Below are positions 50,494-58,831 of a DNA stretch of 64,000 nucleotides, piece by piece; position 1 is the first letter of the stretch, and every line of letters begins with the position of its first letter. Location: positions 186,001 to 250,000 of the forward strand of contig JAHCMI010000001.1 of assembly GCA_019192545.1 (NCBI GenBank). The letters are read 5' to 3'. Below the pieces are notes generated by a model. That model saw only the letters and a list, made by a program, of their open reading frames with translations. It searched no databases and was not told where the DNA came from. A program made the translations under genes and the position numbers. The DNA comes from Rivularia sp. MS3 (GTDB taxonomy: Bacteria; Cyanobacteriota; Cyanobacteriia; Cyanobacteriales; Nostocaceae).

Positions 50494-50711
50494 TAGCTAA
50501 TCCTTAAGTTGTTTCAAAATCAATATCTAAGTAATATAAGCTATTTTTTATACTTTAATTTTAATAAAAATCAATCACTCGACATTATATAAATAGATTT
50601 AAATTTATGTGAATCATCTTAAGTAAGAGATTCCGTCACAGTATGTGAATAGACACAGTAATTCGATGAATATAGAATTTATAACGATATTTACTGTTTG
50701 CTAATAACTGT

Positions 50712-51296
50712 TTACCAAACCTTACTCATATTCAAAACAAAACCGGGTAATACATCTTCACCGCTGACAGTATTGGGATTTTCCAAACATTCCACTGAAA
50801 TTTGCGGACGATAAACATAAACTCGCTTATTTTTACGGTCAATCAACCAGCCTAATTGAATTCCAGGCTCCTGCATATATTCTTCCATCTTTTCTTGTAA
50901 AGGTTTCAGGTTATCGCTAGCAGACCTTAATTCAATGACAAAATCGGGACAAATAGGAGCAAATCCTTTTTGTTGTTCTTGAGATAAATGATTCCAACGT
51001 TCTAAACTTATCCAAGAAACATCGGGAGAACGTTCTGCACCAGTAGACAATTTAAAACCCGTACTTGAATCAAAGCAAATACCACTACCGTCTTTTTCCG
51101 ACCATACCCATAACTGTCCAGCTATATTAAAATTACGATTACCAGTTTCCGAACCTGTAGGTGGCATGATAGATATTTCTCCGTATTGATTTCTTTCGAT
51201 ACGTAAATCTCGGTTTTCCTGACAAAATTCATAAAATTGCTCATCTGTCATTTTCATAGATGAAGGCATTTGTAGAATTAAAGGAGATGAAAGCAT
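50712..51296 (-). CDS. Uma2 family endonuclease (DUF820)
   Basis: A 194-residue PD-(D/E)xK-type protein. The core reads SPDVSWIS, then CPDFVIELRSASDNL with the Glu of the nuclease motif, then GWLID. Uma2 proteins are abundant in filamentous cyanobacteria, often near mobile or repeat DNA, and have no well-established role. It stands alone, with repeat-rich flanks. Confidence 0.85.
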   Translation of the reverse strand: MLSSPLILQMPSSMKMTDEQFYEFCQENRDLRIERNQYGEISIMPPTGSETGNRNFNIAGQLWVWSEKDGSGICFDSSTGFKLSTGAERSPDVSWISLERWNHLSQEQQKGFAPICPDFVIELRSASDNLKPLQEKMEEYMQEPGIQLGWLIDRKNKRVYVYRPQISVECLENPNTVSGEDVLPGFVLNMSKVW

Positions 51297-51401
51297 GATA
51301 TTTAATTATTTAGGCTTATATTTCCTATTTTGAATGACAATTTTGGTAATAGGGAATAGGGAGTTCCCATAAACAAATTAAAAAATAATTTTAGTAGCAA
51401 C

Positions 51402-51540
51402 AAAAAGCCCCCCTAATTCATCGGGGGGTTGGTGAGTCTACTTCCGTGGGTCGTCATTCCTCCGCTGAGGGAAGTAGCGAACCCGTTCACCGTTCACCGA
51501 AGGTGCGGCTCAGGTGTTCCCGAAGGGTAGGGGGGGATCT
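51402..51540. repeat. MITE-like element bounded by AGATCCCCC-type ends
   Basis: The left end AAGCCCCCCTAATT with an immediate CCCCCC/GGGGGG hairpin, and the right end AGGGGGGGATCT, are inverted relative to each other. The interior (GTTCACCGTTCACCGAAGG and similar) is GC-richer than its surroundings and non-coding. The ends match the dispersed palindromes at 36921, 39849 and 57578. Confidence 0.6.
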
Positions 51541-51572
51541 AATTGATGTTGAAACAAAAATTCAACAGTACA

Positions 51573-52211
51573 TTATTTATTAGGTTGAGGAGTCATCCGC
51601 AGATAAGGCTTAACTTCCTGATATCCTTTAGGAAATTTCTCCTTGAGAACATCTGGATCTTTAAGAGTGGGGACAATAACGCAATCATCGCCGTCTTTCC
51701 AATCAGCAGGAGTCGCAACGCTGTAATTGTCGGTTAACTGCAACGAGTCAATTACCCGAAGAATTTCATCAAAATTACGTCCAGTGCTTGGAGGATAAGT
51801 TAAACTCAAACGTAATTTTTTCTCGGGATCGATAATAAACACCGTCCGCACAGTTACCTTAGCGTTAGCGTTCGGGTGAATCATATCATAAAGGTCAGAA
51901 ACCTTTTTATCATCGTCTGCCAAAATTGGATAATTAAGTTTAGTGCTTTGAGTTTCCTCAATATCTCCAATCCAACCTTTGTGAGATTCAGTATCATCAA
52001 CGCTAAGAGCAATAGTCTTAACATTGCGCTTATCAAATTCCGGCTTTAGCTTAGCAACGGTACCCAATTCAGTAGTGCAAACGGGGGTATAGTCAGCGGG
52101 GTGAGAAAACAGCACAACCCAGCTATCCCCAGCCCACTTATAAAAATCAATTTCTCCTTCACTAGAAGCTTGAGTAAAGTTTGGAACTGTATCACCGAGA
52201 CGTAGAGCCAT
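51573..52211 (-). CDS. 1-Cys peroxiredoxin (Prx6 type)
   Basis: A 212-residue thiol peroxidase. The peroxidatic Cys45 lies in DYTPVCTTELG. The remainder follows the Prx6 class, including VDDTESHKGW, NYPILADDDKKVSDLYDM and LRVIDSLQLTD. No resolving Cys is apparent, consistent with 1-Cys chemistry, which is not the usual sulfiredoxin substrate. It reduces peroxides and helps tolerate oxidative stress. Single gene, with a clean start at 52211. Confidence 0.93.
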   Translation of the reverse strand: MALRLGDTVPNFTQASSEGEIDFYKWAGDSWVVLFSHPADYTPVCTTELGTVAKLKPEFDKRNVKTIALSVDDTESHKGWIGDIEETQSTKLNYPILADDDKKVSDLYDMIHPNANAKVTVRTVFIIDPEKKLRLSLTYPPSTGRNFDEILRVIDSLQLTDNYSVATPADWKDGDDCVIVPTLKDPDVLKEKFPKGYQEVKPYLRMTPQPNK

Positions 52212-52519
52212 ATGAAGATTACCTGATAGTCCGAAAGTTTTGCGTGTTTAAAAAGCAGTCATCACATATTACCGGGTTCCCCGATTCGGTTTTAGCAGAT
52301 TGAAACAAAACGTAATTGGGATTGTGGGTTTTAGACTTTTAGAATAGCGCTTTGCAGTGAATTAACGTTTAGAGTAAGAGTTTTGAATTATTTCGTCTTC
52401 CCCGCAAACCATCGCATAATGATGATTTTTGCAGATAAAGTTAAGAAAGTTGTCTAAATAAGCTATACAAATGTTATAGCTGTGGGAAAAACAATATGTT
52501 TTAGATATTTTTAATATAA
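52212..52519. other. Divergent spacer, no gene seen
   Basis: 308 bp between the peroxiredoxin gene and the plus-strand hypothetical gene. AT-rich, no strong structure; promoters for both presumably lie here. Confidence 0.35.
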
Positions 52520-53041
52520 ATGAGTAGTAAATATAGGGCCGACCAAATCCAAGTTATTCATATAGATGACGAAGTATATGAAAATTTAGATTTTAGTAAA
52601 AGCAATTTTGTAAATAGTTTGATTCAAGCAGCGAATAGTGCTGTAGAATTTACACAAAAATATGTGACCAATAATTTACCCAAAAAAATCAAATACAAGG
52701 TTTATTTAAATTGTTCTTATGATGAACATGCCATGAGAGAAGGTGAAGTTAGAATTACCAGAGATTGGGAAAATGAAATCTATGAATTTAAAACTTCCCA
52801 AGAAGTAGTTAATTTAATTTGGATAGAAGGCAAAATTCCCGAGTGGATAAATGTAAAAGTTGAGTCAGAAAACGGAGAATCAACTACAGTTGCATTCATA
52901 TGTTGCGGTAGATTTTCTTCAAACCCTAGACATATTTATCATATTCTTCAAGGTCTTCCTCCATTTCAAGTAGTAGGACCTTCATTACCTAGCAACTGGG
53001 AAGGATTAGAAAAAAGCGGTAAATTTCAACTTGAAAAATAA
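52520..53041 (+). CDS. Hypothetical protein
   Basis: A 173-residue soluble protein that I do not recognise. It begins with an acidic strand (IQVIHIDDEVYENLDF), has a central SYDEHAMREGEVRITRDWENE region and a C-terminal FICCGRFSSNPRHIYHILQGLPPFQVVGPSLP block with two adjacent Cys. No signal peptide or membrane segment. It converges with an STRR array and with the alpha/beta-hydrolase-like gene. Confidence 0.5.
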   Translation: MSSKYRADQIQVIHIDDEVYENLDFSKSNFVNSLIQAANSAVEFTQKYVTNNLPKKIKYKVYLNCSYDEHAMREGEVRITRDWENEIYEFKTSQEVVNLIWIEGKIPEWINVKVESENGESTTVAFICCGRFSSNPRHIYHILQGLPPFQVVGPSLPSNWEGLEKSGKFQLEK

Positions 53042-53043
53042 TT

Positions 53044-53099
53044 AACTCCTAACTTCTAACTCCTAACTCCTAACTCCTAACTCCTAACTCCTAACTCCT
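53044..53099. repeat. STRR array (AACTCCT units) overlapping the hydrolase-like 3' end
   Basis: Eight near-perfect AACTCCT heptamers start three bases after the stop of the hypothetical gene and run into the last eight codons of the minus-strand gene, supplying its stop codon. Confidence 0.9.
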
Positions 53100-54096
53100 T
53101 TAGACTTTCCTGATTCCAAACATAATTTATCATGTCATCAGGCCAGTTAACTTCTGCTGCTGTAGCAAGTTGTAAAGTACCGACTTTAAGCTGATAATAT
53201 AAACCCGCAAAGTTACCAATTGTAATATTATTTTTAATAAAAGTTTGTCTCAAAAGTTCGTTTGTAAACATCATATTATGAGCTTCAAAGCTACCTTTGA
53301 GAAATAATCGGTCAAATACAATAAATTTTATGTCATCTCTGCCTTTTTGATTTGCAATGTCACGATTCATACCAAACTTTTCTGGCACAATATCACCCTT
53401 TATTGAAACCATAATATATTTAGGTCCTTTCACCCATCTTTGATAGCTATTACCGAAAGCAAAGACATTAATCAATTTATCTGTACGATTTTGCCATCTC
53501 GTTTCTTGAATTCTGCGTGCTTTAAAATTCCAGAAAGCTGCATGTTTGGCGATAAACTTTCTTTTAGCATGATTAATAGCGCGAGCTAATAAAATTGTTC
53601 CGTGACTATCGCCAGATAAATTAAGGATTTTATCGTTTTCTATAGCATAAAGAATTAAAGCAGCAGTATTCCTAATTGCAGGGCTTCCAGCTAAACCGAT
53701 GCGATGTATAGCAGCATCTATCCAATCCAAGTATTTATTCAGAAAACTAAAAATAGGATTTTGTTTGAGGAAAGAAGAATTGTTCATATTAGCTACGCCA
53801 GTTTTTAGCCTCTGCGCGTATCTACGGCTTCTTTTAGAAGATATTTCTTCGGGTTGCCCCAAACCGGAAATAAACACCGCAAATAATTCGCCGTCGTCAT
53901 CTTCTGGATAATAAGCAATTTCTTGACTGATAAAAGCAATTGGATTTTCAATTGCCATAACATCATCAAAATCAAAAATCTCTTCCGTATAGGGATTCTG
54001 AAACTGCCCGTCAAACTTTTTATCTGGGAATAAAATCTCTAAAAGCCAGCGTCGTGGGTTCGACTCTACCTGCTGTGCCTTATTTTTATTCCTCAT
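53077..54096 (-). CDS. Putative alpha/beta-hydrolase-fold protein
   Basis: A 339-residue protein with no family I can name. The segment LSGDSHGTILLARAINHA (about residues 158-175) is a G-x-S-x-G nucleophile elbow, followed by a helix, as in lipase-like alpha/beta-hydrolases; the other triad residues cannot be placed with confidence. Sections with FAFGNSYQRWVKGPKYIMVSI and GDIVPEKFG would fit strands 6-7 of such a fold. There is no signal peptide. The C-terminus KELGVRS is encoded by an STRR. Confidence 0.5.
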   Translation of the reverse strand: MRNKNKAQQVESNPRRWLLEILFPDKKFDGQFQNPYTEEIFDFDDVMAIENPIAFISQEIAYYPEDDDGELFAVFISGLGQPEEISSKRSRRYAQRLKTGVANMNNSSFLKQNPIFSFLNKYLDWIDAAIHRIGLAGSPAIRNTAALILYAIENDKILNLSGDSHGTILLARAINHAKRKFIAKHAAFWNFKARRIQETRWQNRTDKLINVFAFGNSYQRWVKGPKYIMVSIKGDIVPEKFGMNRDIANQKGRDDIKFIVFDRLFLKGSFEAHNMMFTNELLRQTFIKNNITIGNFAGLYYQLKVGTLQLATAAEVNWPDDMINYVWNQESLKELGVRS

Positions 54097-54279
54097 AATT
54101 AATTCCTTTGATTTAAACCGGGTATTAAATTCTGCTTATTTTTCGATATATAAGTATTTTATTAAATTTTGTGATTATTAATTTAAACATATTTCGATAG
54201 TAATGAAAGTATTGTAGGGAACAAGTAAAGTAGTACAACTGAGGCATCTTCGTATAAGTTATTAGTTTTGTATTGGAAA

Positions 54280-54582
54280 CTAAACTAGTCCAAACCTTTC
54301 TTGAAGAAAGTAAGCACTCAACATCTTCATCAATGCTACGTCCAAAGAAGAGCGTTTGCTTTCATCCATTTTTGGTAATTGGTCAAGCAAATGAATTACT
54401 GCTGCGTGATTATAGAAAGGTACGCTTTTGTTGAGCGAACTTCGCAGGGTATCTTGGACAAGTTCTTGTAATGGTTCATTTGGCTTAAAAGTCGAAGGAG
54501 GAGCCAGAAATGGATGTTTTTGGCGATTATACATTGTCTCCCTTATAAATGGCTTTGCTGCTTCTCTTAAGAAGACTTTTGC
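54280..54582 (-). pseudogene. Asparagine synthetase (AsnB) C-terminal remnant
   Basis: The frame reads AKVFLREAAKPFIRETMYNRQKHPFLAPP, then LQELVQDTLRSSL and finally DVALMKMLSAYFLQERFGL, which resembles the C-terminal tail of glutamine-hydrolysing asparagine synthetase. The ATG at 54534 falls inside the homologous part, so it is not a real start. The frame enters repeat DNA and a stop upstream of 54582. The synthetase and glutaminase domains are missing, so this is a decayed fragment. In some cell-surface polysaccharide loci AsnB-like enzymes modify sugars, which fits the neighbouring cluster. Confidence 0.7.
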
Positions 54583-54650
54583 TATGAGACAGGGGTTTTC
54601 AACCCCTGGCAGATTTAATACCTACCCTGCTTTCATTAATGTGGAAGAGT

Positions 54651-54784
54651 ACTAGTGGTCTGTCCCATTAAAATTGACGGGTAAGGGCAGGGAGGGGGAG
54701 AGGGGGAGAGTGGGGGAGTGGGGGAAGAAAATATTTTTTATATTTACGATATGCCCATCAAAACTAACGGGACAGACCACTAGT
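54651..54784. mobile_element. MITE with long terminal inverted repeats
   Basis: The left end ACTAGTGGTCTGTCCC and the reverse complement of the right end are identical over 16 bp and continue similar for another 15 bp (about 26 of 31 positions). The 134-bp element is non-coding, with a G-rich core (GGGGGAGAG repeats). It is flanked by ACTAGT at both ends. It separates the asnB remnant from the glycosyltransferase gene and ends over its stop codon. No transposase is in the window. Confidence 0.8.
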
Positions 54785-55970
54785 GACCTTTAACTTCAAT
54801 AATATCTTGATAAGCTTCAACTATTTTGAGGGCGATCGCATCCCAACTATAACTGAGTAATGCGTGCTTTCTGGCTTGCAATCCCCTACGCTGTCTTTCT
54901 TCTGGATATTTTAATGCTTCTCGCAGCAAGTCTGCAATGGATTCAATATTGGTCTTACCTACCCATCCCGATTCACTGCTGCTAATGTCTTGATAAATAT
55001 GCACTCCATCGGAAATTATTACGGGGATTCCCGCCACCATAGCTTCAGCTACAGCAATACCAAAATTTTCGTAATAAGAAGGTAAAACAAATAAGTCAGC
55101 AACTTCTAGTAAAGCTGATTTTAATTCGCCGGTAACAAAACCGGTAATGGTAGTATGTTTATTTAAAGGTGAAGCTTGAATTTGTGACTGAATTTTTTGT
55201 TCGTAACTTGGATCTTGAGGGTTAGTCCCTGCTAGCACAAAATGAAAATCTAAACCTTCACTTAAAACTTTTTCTAAAGCAGGAATTAATAAGTCCAATC
55301 CTTTTTTTGGATCGATTCGCGACATAAACAATATTTTCGGCACATTTTCAGGAATATTAAATTGATTGGAGGCGTTCAATTTAACGTCTTTAGATTTTTT
55401 CTCTGTATCCTTTACACCCAGAGGAATTACCAAATCTCTGGTATTTACACCAAACCTGTGAGAAACTTTCGCTTCTTGTTCGCTAGTAAAGTGAATTGCA
55501 GCAGCTTTTGCAATATTAGGACGTTCTAAAACTGATGCATAAATCTGTTTTAACTGCTTTTTTTTACGTAAATCTGCGGGGTCAAGAGTGCCCAATGGAC
55601 GTAAAATATACGGTAAGTTTTTCGCACGACAAATAGCAGCAGCAGCACTAGTAACGGGAGAAAATAAAGCATGAATATGAGCTAAATCGTATTCTCGGGC
55701 ATGTTTATTTAACCACTTTAATAAATCAATAGAAAATTTATAGCGACGAAACGGAGAACATTTGAAATAAATAATTTCATAACCATCCTGTTCGATGGGG
55801 GAATTTAGCGACACATCCAAAGACTTTTGTCCCGTATCACCATTACTATCAGTTGTAAGAACGGTAACTTTTATACCTTGACGTGCTAAAGCCGGTGCCA
55901 GCCCCAAAACCATTTGACTCGGGCCACCGTAAATTAGAGAAATTGAAGGAACTATTTGTAATATTCGCAT
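54780..55970 (-). CDS. Glycosyltransferase family 4
   Basis: A 396-residue GT-B fold enzyme. The N-terminus MRILQIVPSISLIYGGPSQMV is typical of GT4 sugar transferases; the nucleotide-sugar region has FMSRIDPKKGLDLL and the E-x7-E motif in YYENFGIAVAEAM. It probably adds one sugar during extracellular polysaccharide synthesis. The stop codon TAG lies in the terminal repeat of a MITE, so the C-terminus may have been altered by insertion. First of several leftward sugar-transfer genes. Confidence 0.88.
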   Translation of the reverse strand: MRILQIVPSISLIYGGPSQMVLGLAPALARQGIKVTVLTTDSNGDTGQKSLDVSLNSPIEQDGYEIIYFKCSPFRRYKFSIDLLKWLNKHAREYDLAHIHALFSPVTSAAAAICRAKNLPYILRPLGTLDPADLRKKKQLKQIYASVLERPNIAKAAAIHFTSEQEAKVSHRFGVNTRDLVIPLGVKDTEKKSKDVKLNASNQFNIPENVPKILFMSRIDPKKGLDLLIPALEKVLSEGLDFHFVLAGTNPQDPSYEQKIQSQIQASPLNKHTTITGFVTGELKSALLEVADLFVLPSYYENFGIAVAEAMVAGIPVIISDGVHIYQDISSSESGWVGKTNIESIADLLREALKYPEERQRRGLQARKHALLSYSWDAIALKIVEAYQDIIEVKGH

Positions 55971-56010
55971 TATAAAAGTTATGAGTTAGGAATTATGAGT
56001 TAGGAGTTAT

Positions 56011-56121
56011 GAGTTGTAGGGTGTGTTGTCGCATAGCGCAACGCACCATATAGGAATTATGAGTTATGAGTTAGGAGTTGTAGGGTGTGTTTTCGCATAG
56101 CGCAACGCACCATATAGGAAT
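56011..56121. repeat. Direct duplication of a 47-bp palindromic unit within an STRR
   Basis: The unit GAGTTGTAGGGTGTGTTGTC and onward to CGCAACGCACCATATAGGAAT occurs twice with a 64-bp period and one difference (TGTCGC versus TTTCGC). Each unit contains an imperfect GGTGTGTTG/CAACGCACC palindrome, a repeat type common in cyanobacteria. GAGTTAG heptamers fill the gap between copies. Confidence 0.75.
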
Positions 56122-56232
56122 CGGGAAGGATGGTGCTATAGAAACTGTTGTCTTACACCTTCTAATAAAATTATTTCCACTGCTATTTTATTAACTTTTA
56201 ATTTTCAACTCCTAACTCCTCACTCTTAACTC

Positions 56233-57405
56233 CTAACTACTTAATAGTTCTTGATAAAATTCTAATTGCTGCTTTGCTAAAGCAGTGTTGGTATACTGTG
56301 CCATTGCTTTGGCATAACCCATTTGAGCAATATTTTCTGTAAAATCGGCATTATCTATTAACTGTTCTAAACGATTAGCTAATTCTCCAGAATTACCTTC
56401 TGGAAAGATTAATCCAGCATTGCCAATTACATGAGGAATTTCCCCGGAGTCGGAACCAATTACCGGCACTTTACAAGCCATCGCTTCAATAATTACATGA
56501 CCGAATTGTTCTTTCCAACCTACAGAAGTTAGTGTTTTGAATTTATAAGTTGTTTCTGATGGCAATATTAAAGTACTCATCAGATTGATATAGTCTGCAA
56601 CTTTATCATGAGGAACGCTTTCCACTAATATAATTCTGTCTTGAATTCCCTTTTCTGTGGCTTTTTGCAATATTTCTTCTTTTAATTCTCCTCTGCCTAA
56701 AAGTAAGAATTTCCAAGATTTATCTTTAATCTTTACCAAAGCATCTAGAAGCGTCATAATACCTTTTTCAGGTACAAAGCGTCCGACGAAACCAACTACA
56801 AAATCATTGGATTCAATACCTAGTTTGCTTGCTAATTCTGGTTGTACTTTAGGCGTAAATAAAGTTTCATCTACACCAAGTTGTGGCATAACTTTAATTG
56901 GTCCTTCATATCCTCGCTCGCGCAAAATCACGGCACCATCTTGATTCCCTGAAATAATTCCATGACTGTTATCAAGATTGTAATTTTCTAATATAGAAAT
57001 TGGAAATTTTAAATTATAAGGTAAATTCCACCAGGTAAAAAATACATTTTTAGCTTTCAGACCTAGTAAAGCATTTAAAGTAATCATTTGAGCGTAAGCC
57101 AAACCTCTAGAGCCTTGCTCCACATGAATTATATTCGGACGAAATTCTGATAATAAATTAACAATATCGCTACCAAAAGTAAGTAAACCTTGATGATTTT
57201 GACTAAAGTTAGAAACAGGAACTATACGAAAATTGCCTTCATCACGATATTCTGTTTCAATAATTTTATTTTGAACTCCTCCAGGTCGCCATTTTTTCGG
57301 AACAACTACCGTAACTTCAATGTCAGATTGCAATCGAGATAATGCGCGCAATTTTTCGCAATTCAAATCGACTATATACGTATGGCTCGCTACTAATATT
57401 TTCAT
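56233..57405 (-). CDS. Glycosyltransferase family 4
   Basis: A 390-residue GT-B enzyme. Its acceptor-binding half begins MKILVASHTYIVDLNCEKL; the donor half has VGFVGRFVPEKGIMTL and the E-x7-E region around EAMACKVPVIGSDSGEIPHVIG. Related to WcaI/RfaG-like transferases. The sugar and linkage are unknown. Separated from the other GT4 gene by repeat-rich DNA, so the cluster is probably not one tight operon. Confidence 0.88.
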   Translation of the reverse strand: MKILVASHTYIVDLNCEKLRALSRLQSDIEVTVVVPKKWRPGGVQNKIIETEYRDEGNFRIVPVSNFSQNHQGLLTFGSDIVNLLSEFRPNIIHVEQGSRGLAYAQMITLNALLGLKAKNVFFTWWNLPYNLKFPISILENYNLDNSHGIISGNQDGAVILRERGYEGPIKVMPQLGVDETLFTPKVQPELASKLGIESNDFVVGFVGRFVPEKGIMTLLDALVKIKDKSWKFLLLGRGELKEEILQKATEKGIQDRIILVESVPHDKVADYINLMSTLILPSETTYKFKTLTSVGWKEQFGHVIIEAMACKVPVIGSDSGEIPHVIGNAGLIFPEGNSGELANRLEQLIDNADFTENIAQMGYAKAMAQYTNTALAKQQLEFYQELLSS

Positions 57406-57450
57406 AAATTTAGAGAATAATTTTTATTTGAAGGGAATAGCGGAAATTGC

Positions 57451-57555
57451 GGTCTTGGGGAGCCACTCTCGTGCGCGGTGAGACAAGGAAAGGGGGTGTC
57501 GGTTTCCGTCCCCCAAACTAGCGAACCCAAAGGGTTTCCCCCAAGAGCAAATTTC
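57451..57555. repeat. Dispersed repeat with CTTGGGGG-type inverted ends
   Basis: TCTTGGGGAGCC near the left end is inverted relative to GTTTCCCCCAAGAGC at the right end, with a GC-richer core (GTGCGCGGTGAGAC). Such non-coding elements are common in Nostocales spacers. Confidence 0.5.
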
Positions 57556-57577
57556 CAAGAGAGGGAATAGAAAATTA

Positions 57578-57616
57578 AGATCCCCCTAACCCCCTTATTT
57601 AAAGGGGGGCTTTTTA
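57578..57616. repeat. AGATCCCCC-type palindromic repeat
   Basis: AGATCCCCCTAACCCCC followed by AAAGGGGGGCTTTTT, one of four related copies in this window. Its T-run could serve as a terminator on the plus strand. Confidence 0.7.
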
Positions 57617-57686
57617 TTTCTCTCTAAGCCTTCTTCAAAAAAGCTGTTTCTTTACTCTGCGTACTCTGCGGTTAAATAATATAAAT

Positions 57687-58727
57687 TTAAAAACTTCCTA
57701 CAGGTTTTCTAGAATTAGCTTCAACAATTTCAACTTGCTTGTCTTGCTGAGTATAAACTTGACCGTCATTCCATAATGACTGAATTACAGTCCCTAAAGC
57801 TTTAAGAAACCCTAAACTATAAAAAACACCGCGAGTTAAGATTTTGATCGGGGAACCGCTTTTATGACAGGGAGGTCTTCCGAGGACGTGACAGTCAAAC
57901 AAACGAGCGTAAAAACGCAAAGCTTGACTGACATTTAAGTTATTTAACCCCAGCAAAAAATGATTGTGATAAAAGGTAAACTGATATTTAGTAGAACGAG
58001 TACTGATATCGTGACAACCGCCAGTCTCTTCTCCTAAATGCACTAAATGCGCTTCCGGGTCGTACCAAATTTTATACCCCGTCTTACGAATATGCAGGCA
58101 AAAATCTGACTCTTCTCTGACAGCGCTACCGCGAAATCTTTCATCAAAATGCAATCCGAACTTAGTAAATAGTTCGCGTCGGAAAGACATGTTGCAGCCC
58201 CTCGCAGTTAAAACTTCTTGAGGTTTAGTAGTATGTACTAAATCAATATAATACCAAGCAATTCCGGGGTCCATTGCTTGAGGGGGGAGATATTCAAGCT
58301 CTGTATAATTACCGTCACCTTGGGTATAACCTTTTGCCGAATCTTCCATCTTCATGCGGTCGAATACCCTTCCCGCTACAGCCCCTATCTCTGGGTTTTG
58401 ATAATTTTTAGCATGTGCGGCCAAAAATCCCGGTTCTAACAACACATCATCATCGATAAATAGAATTATCTCACCAGCAGAGCGACGTACTGCATAATTA
58501 CGCGCTCCCGGCAAACTCGCCCAATCTAAGCGATACCATTGAATATTACCTGCTGCTGCTTGTTCTTTTAAATAAGCTTCAATTTCAGGTTGATGCTTGG
58601 GGGTTTGGTCTACTACCAAAACCTCATAGTTAGAATAATCCTGTTTAAGTACGTCGGCAATGCTATCCCGCAACGCTTCCTCGCGTCCGTAGGTCGGTAT
58701 AATTACTGAGATTAAAGGGTTTGACAT
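57687..58727 (-). CDS. Glycosyltransferase family 2
   Basis: A 346-residue GT-A enzyme. The nucleotide-sugar pocket starts VIIPTYGREEALRDSI; the metal motif is DDD in FIDDDVLLEPGF (about residues 92-94), and a later ED-like loop lies in REESDFCLHIRKTGY. It is probably an inverting transferase of the polysaccharide cluster. The C-terminal 80 residues are more hydrophobic but show no clear membrane anchor. Confidence 0.9.
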   Translation of the reverse strand: MSNPLISVIIPTYGREEALRDSIADVLKQDYSNYEVLVVDQTPKHQPEIEAYLKEQAAAGNIQWYRLDWASLPGARNYAVRRSAGEIILFIDDDVLLEPGFLAAHAKNYQNPEIGAVAGRVFDRMKMEDSAKGYTQGDGNYTELEYLPPQAMDPGIAWYYIDLVHTTKPQEVLTARGCNMSFRRELFTKFGLHFDERFRGSAVREESDFCLHIRKTGYKIWYDPEAHLVHLGEETGGCHDISTRSTKYQFTFYHNHFLLGLNNLNVSQALRFYARLFDCHVLGRPPCHKSGSPIKILTRGVFYSLGFLKALGTVIQSLWNDGQVYTQQDKQVEIVEANSRKPVGSF

Positions 58728-58831
58728 ATAAGAATTTTAGATTTTAGATTTTAGATTAATAGTTAGGAGTTAGCTGGGAATAGCAAGCAGTGAAACATTT
58801 TTTAATGTTCAATGCCCAATAACCATCTCGA

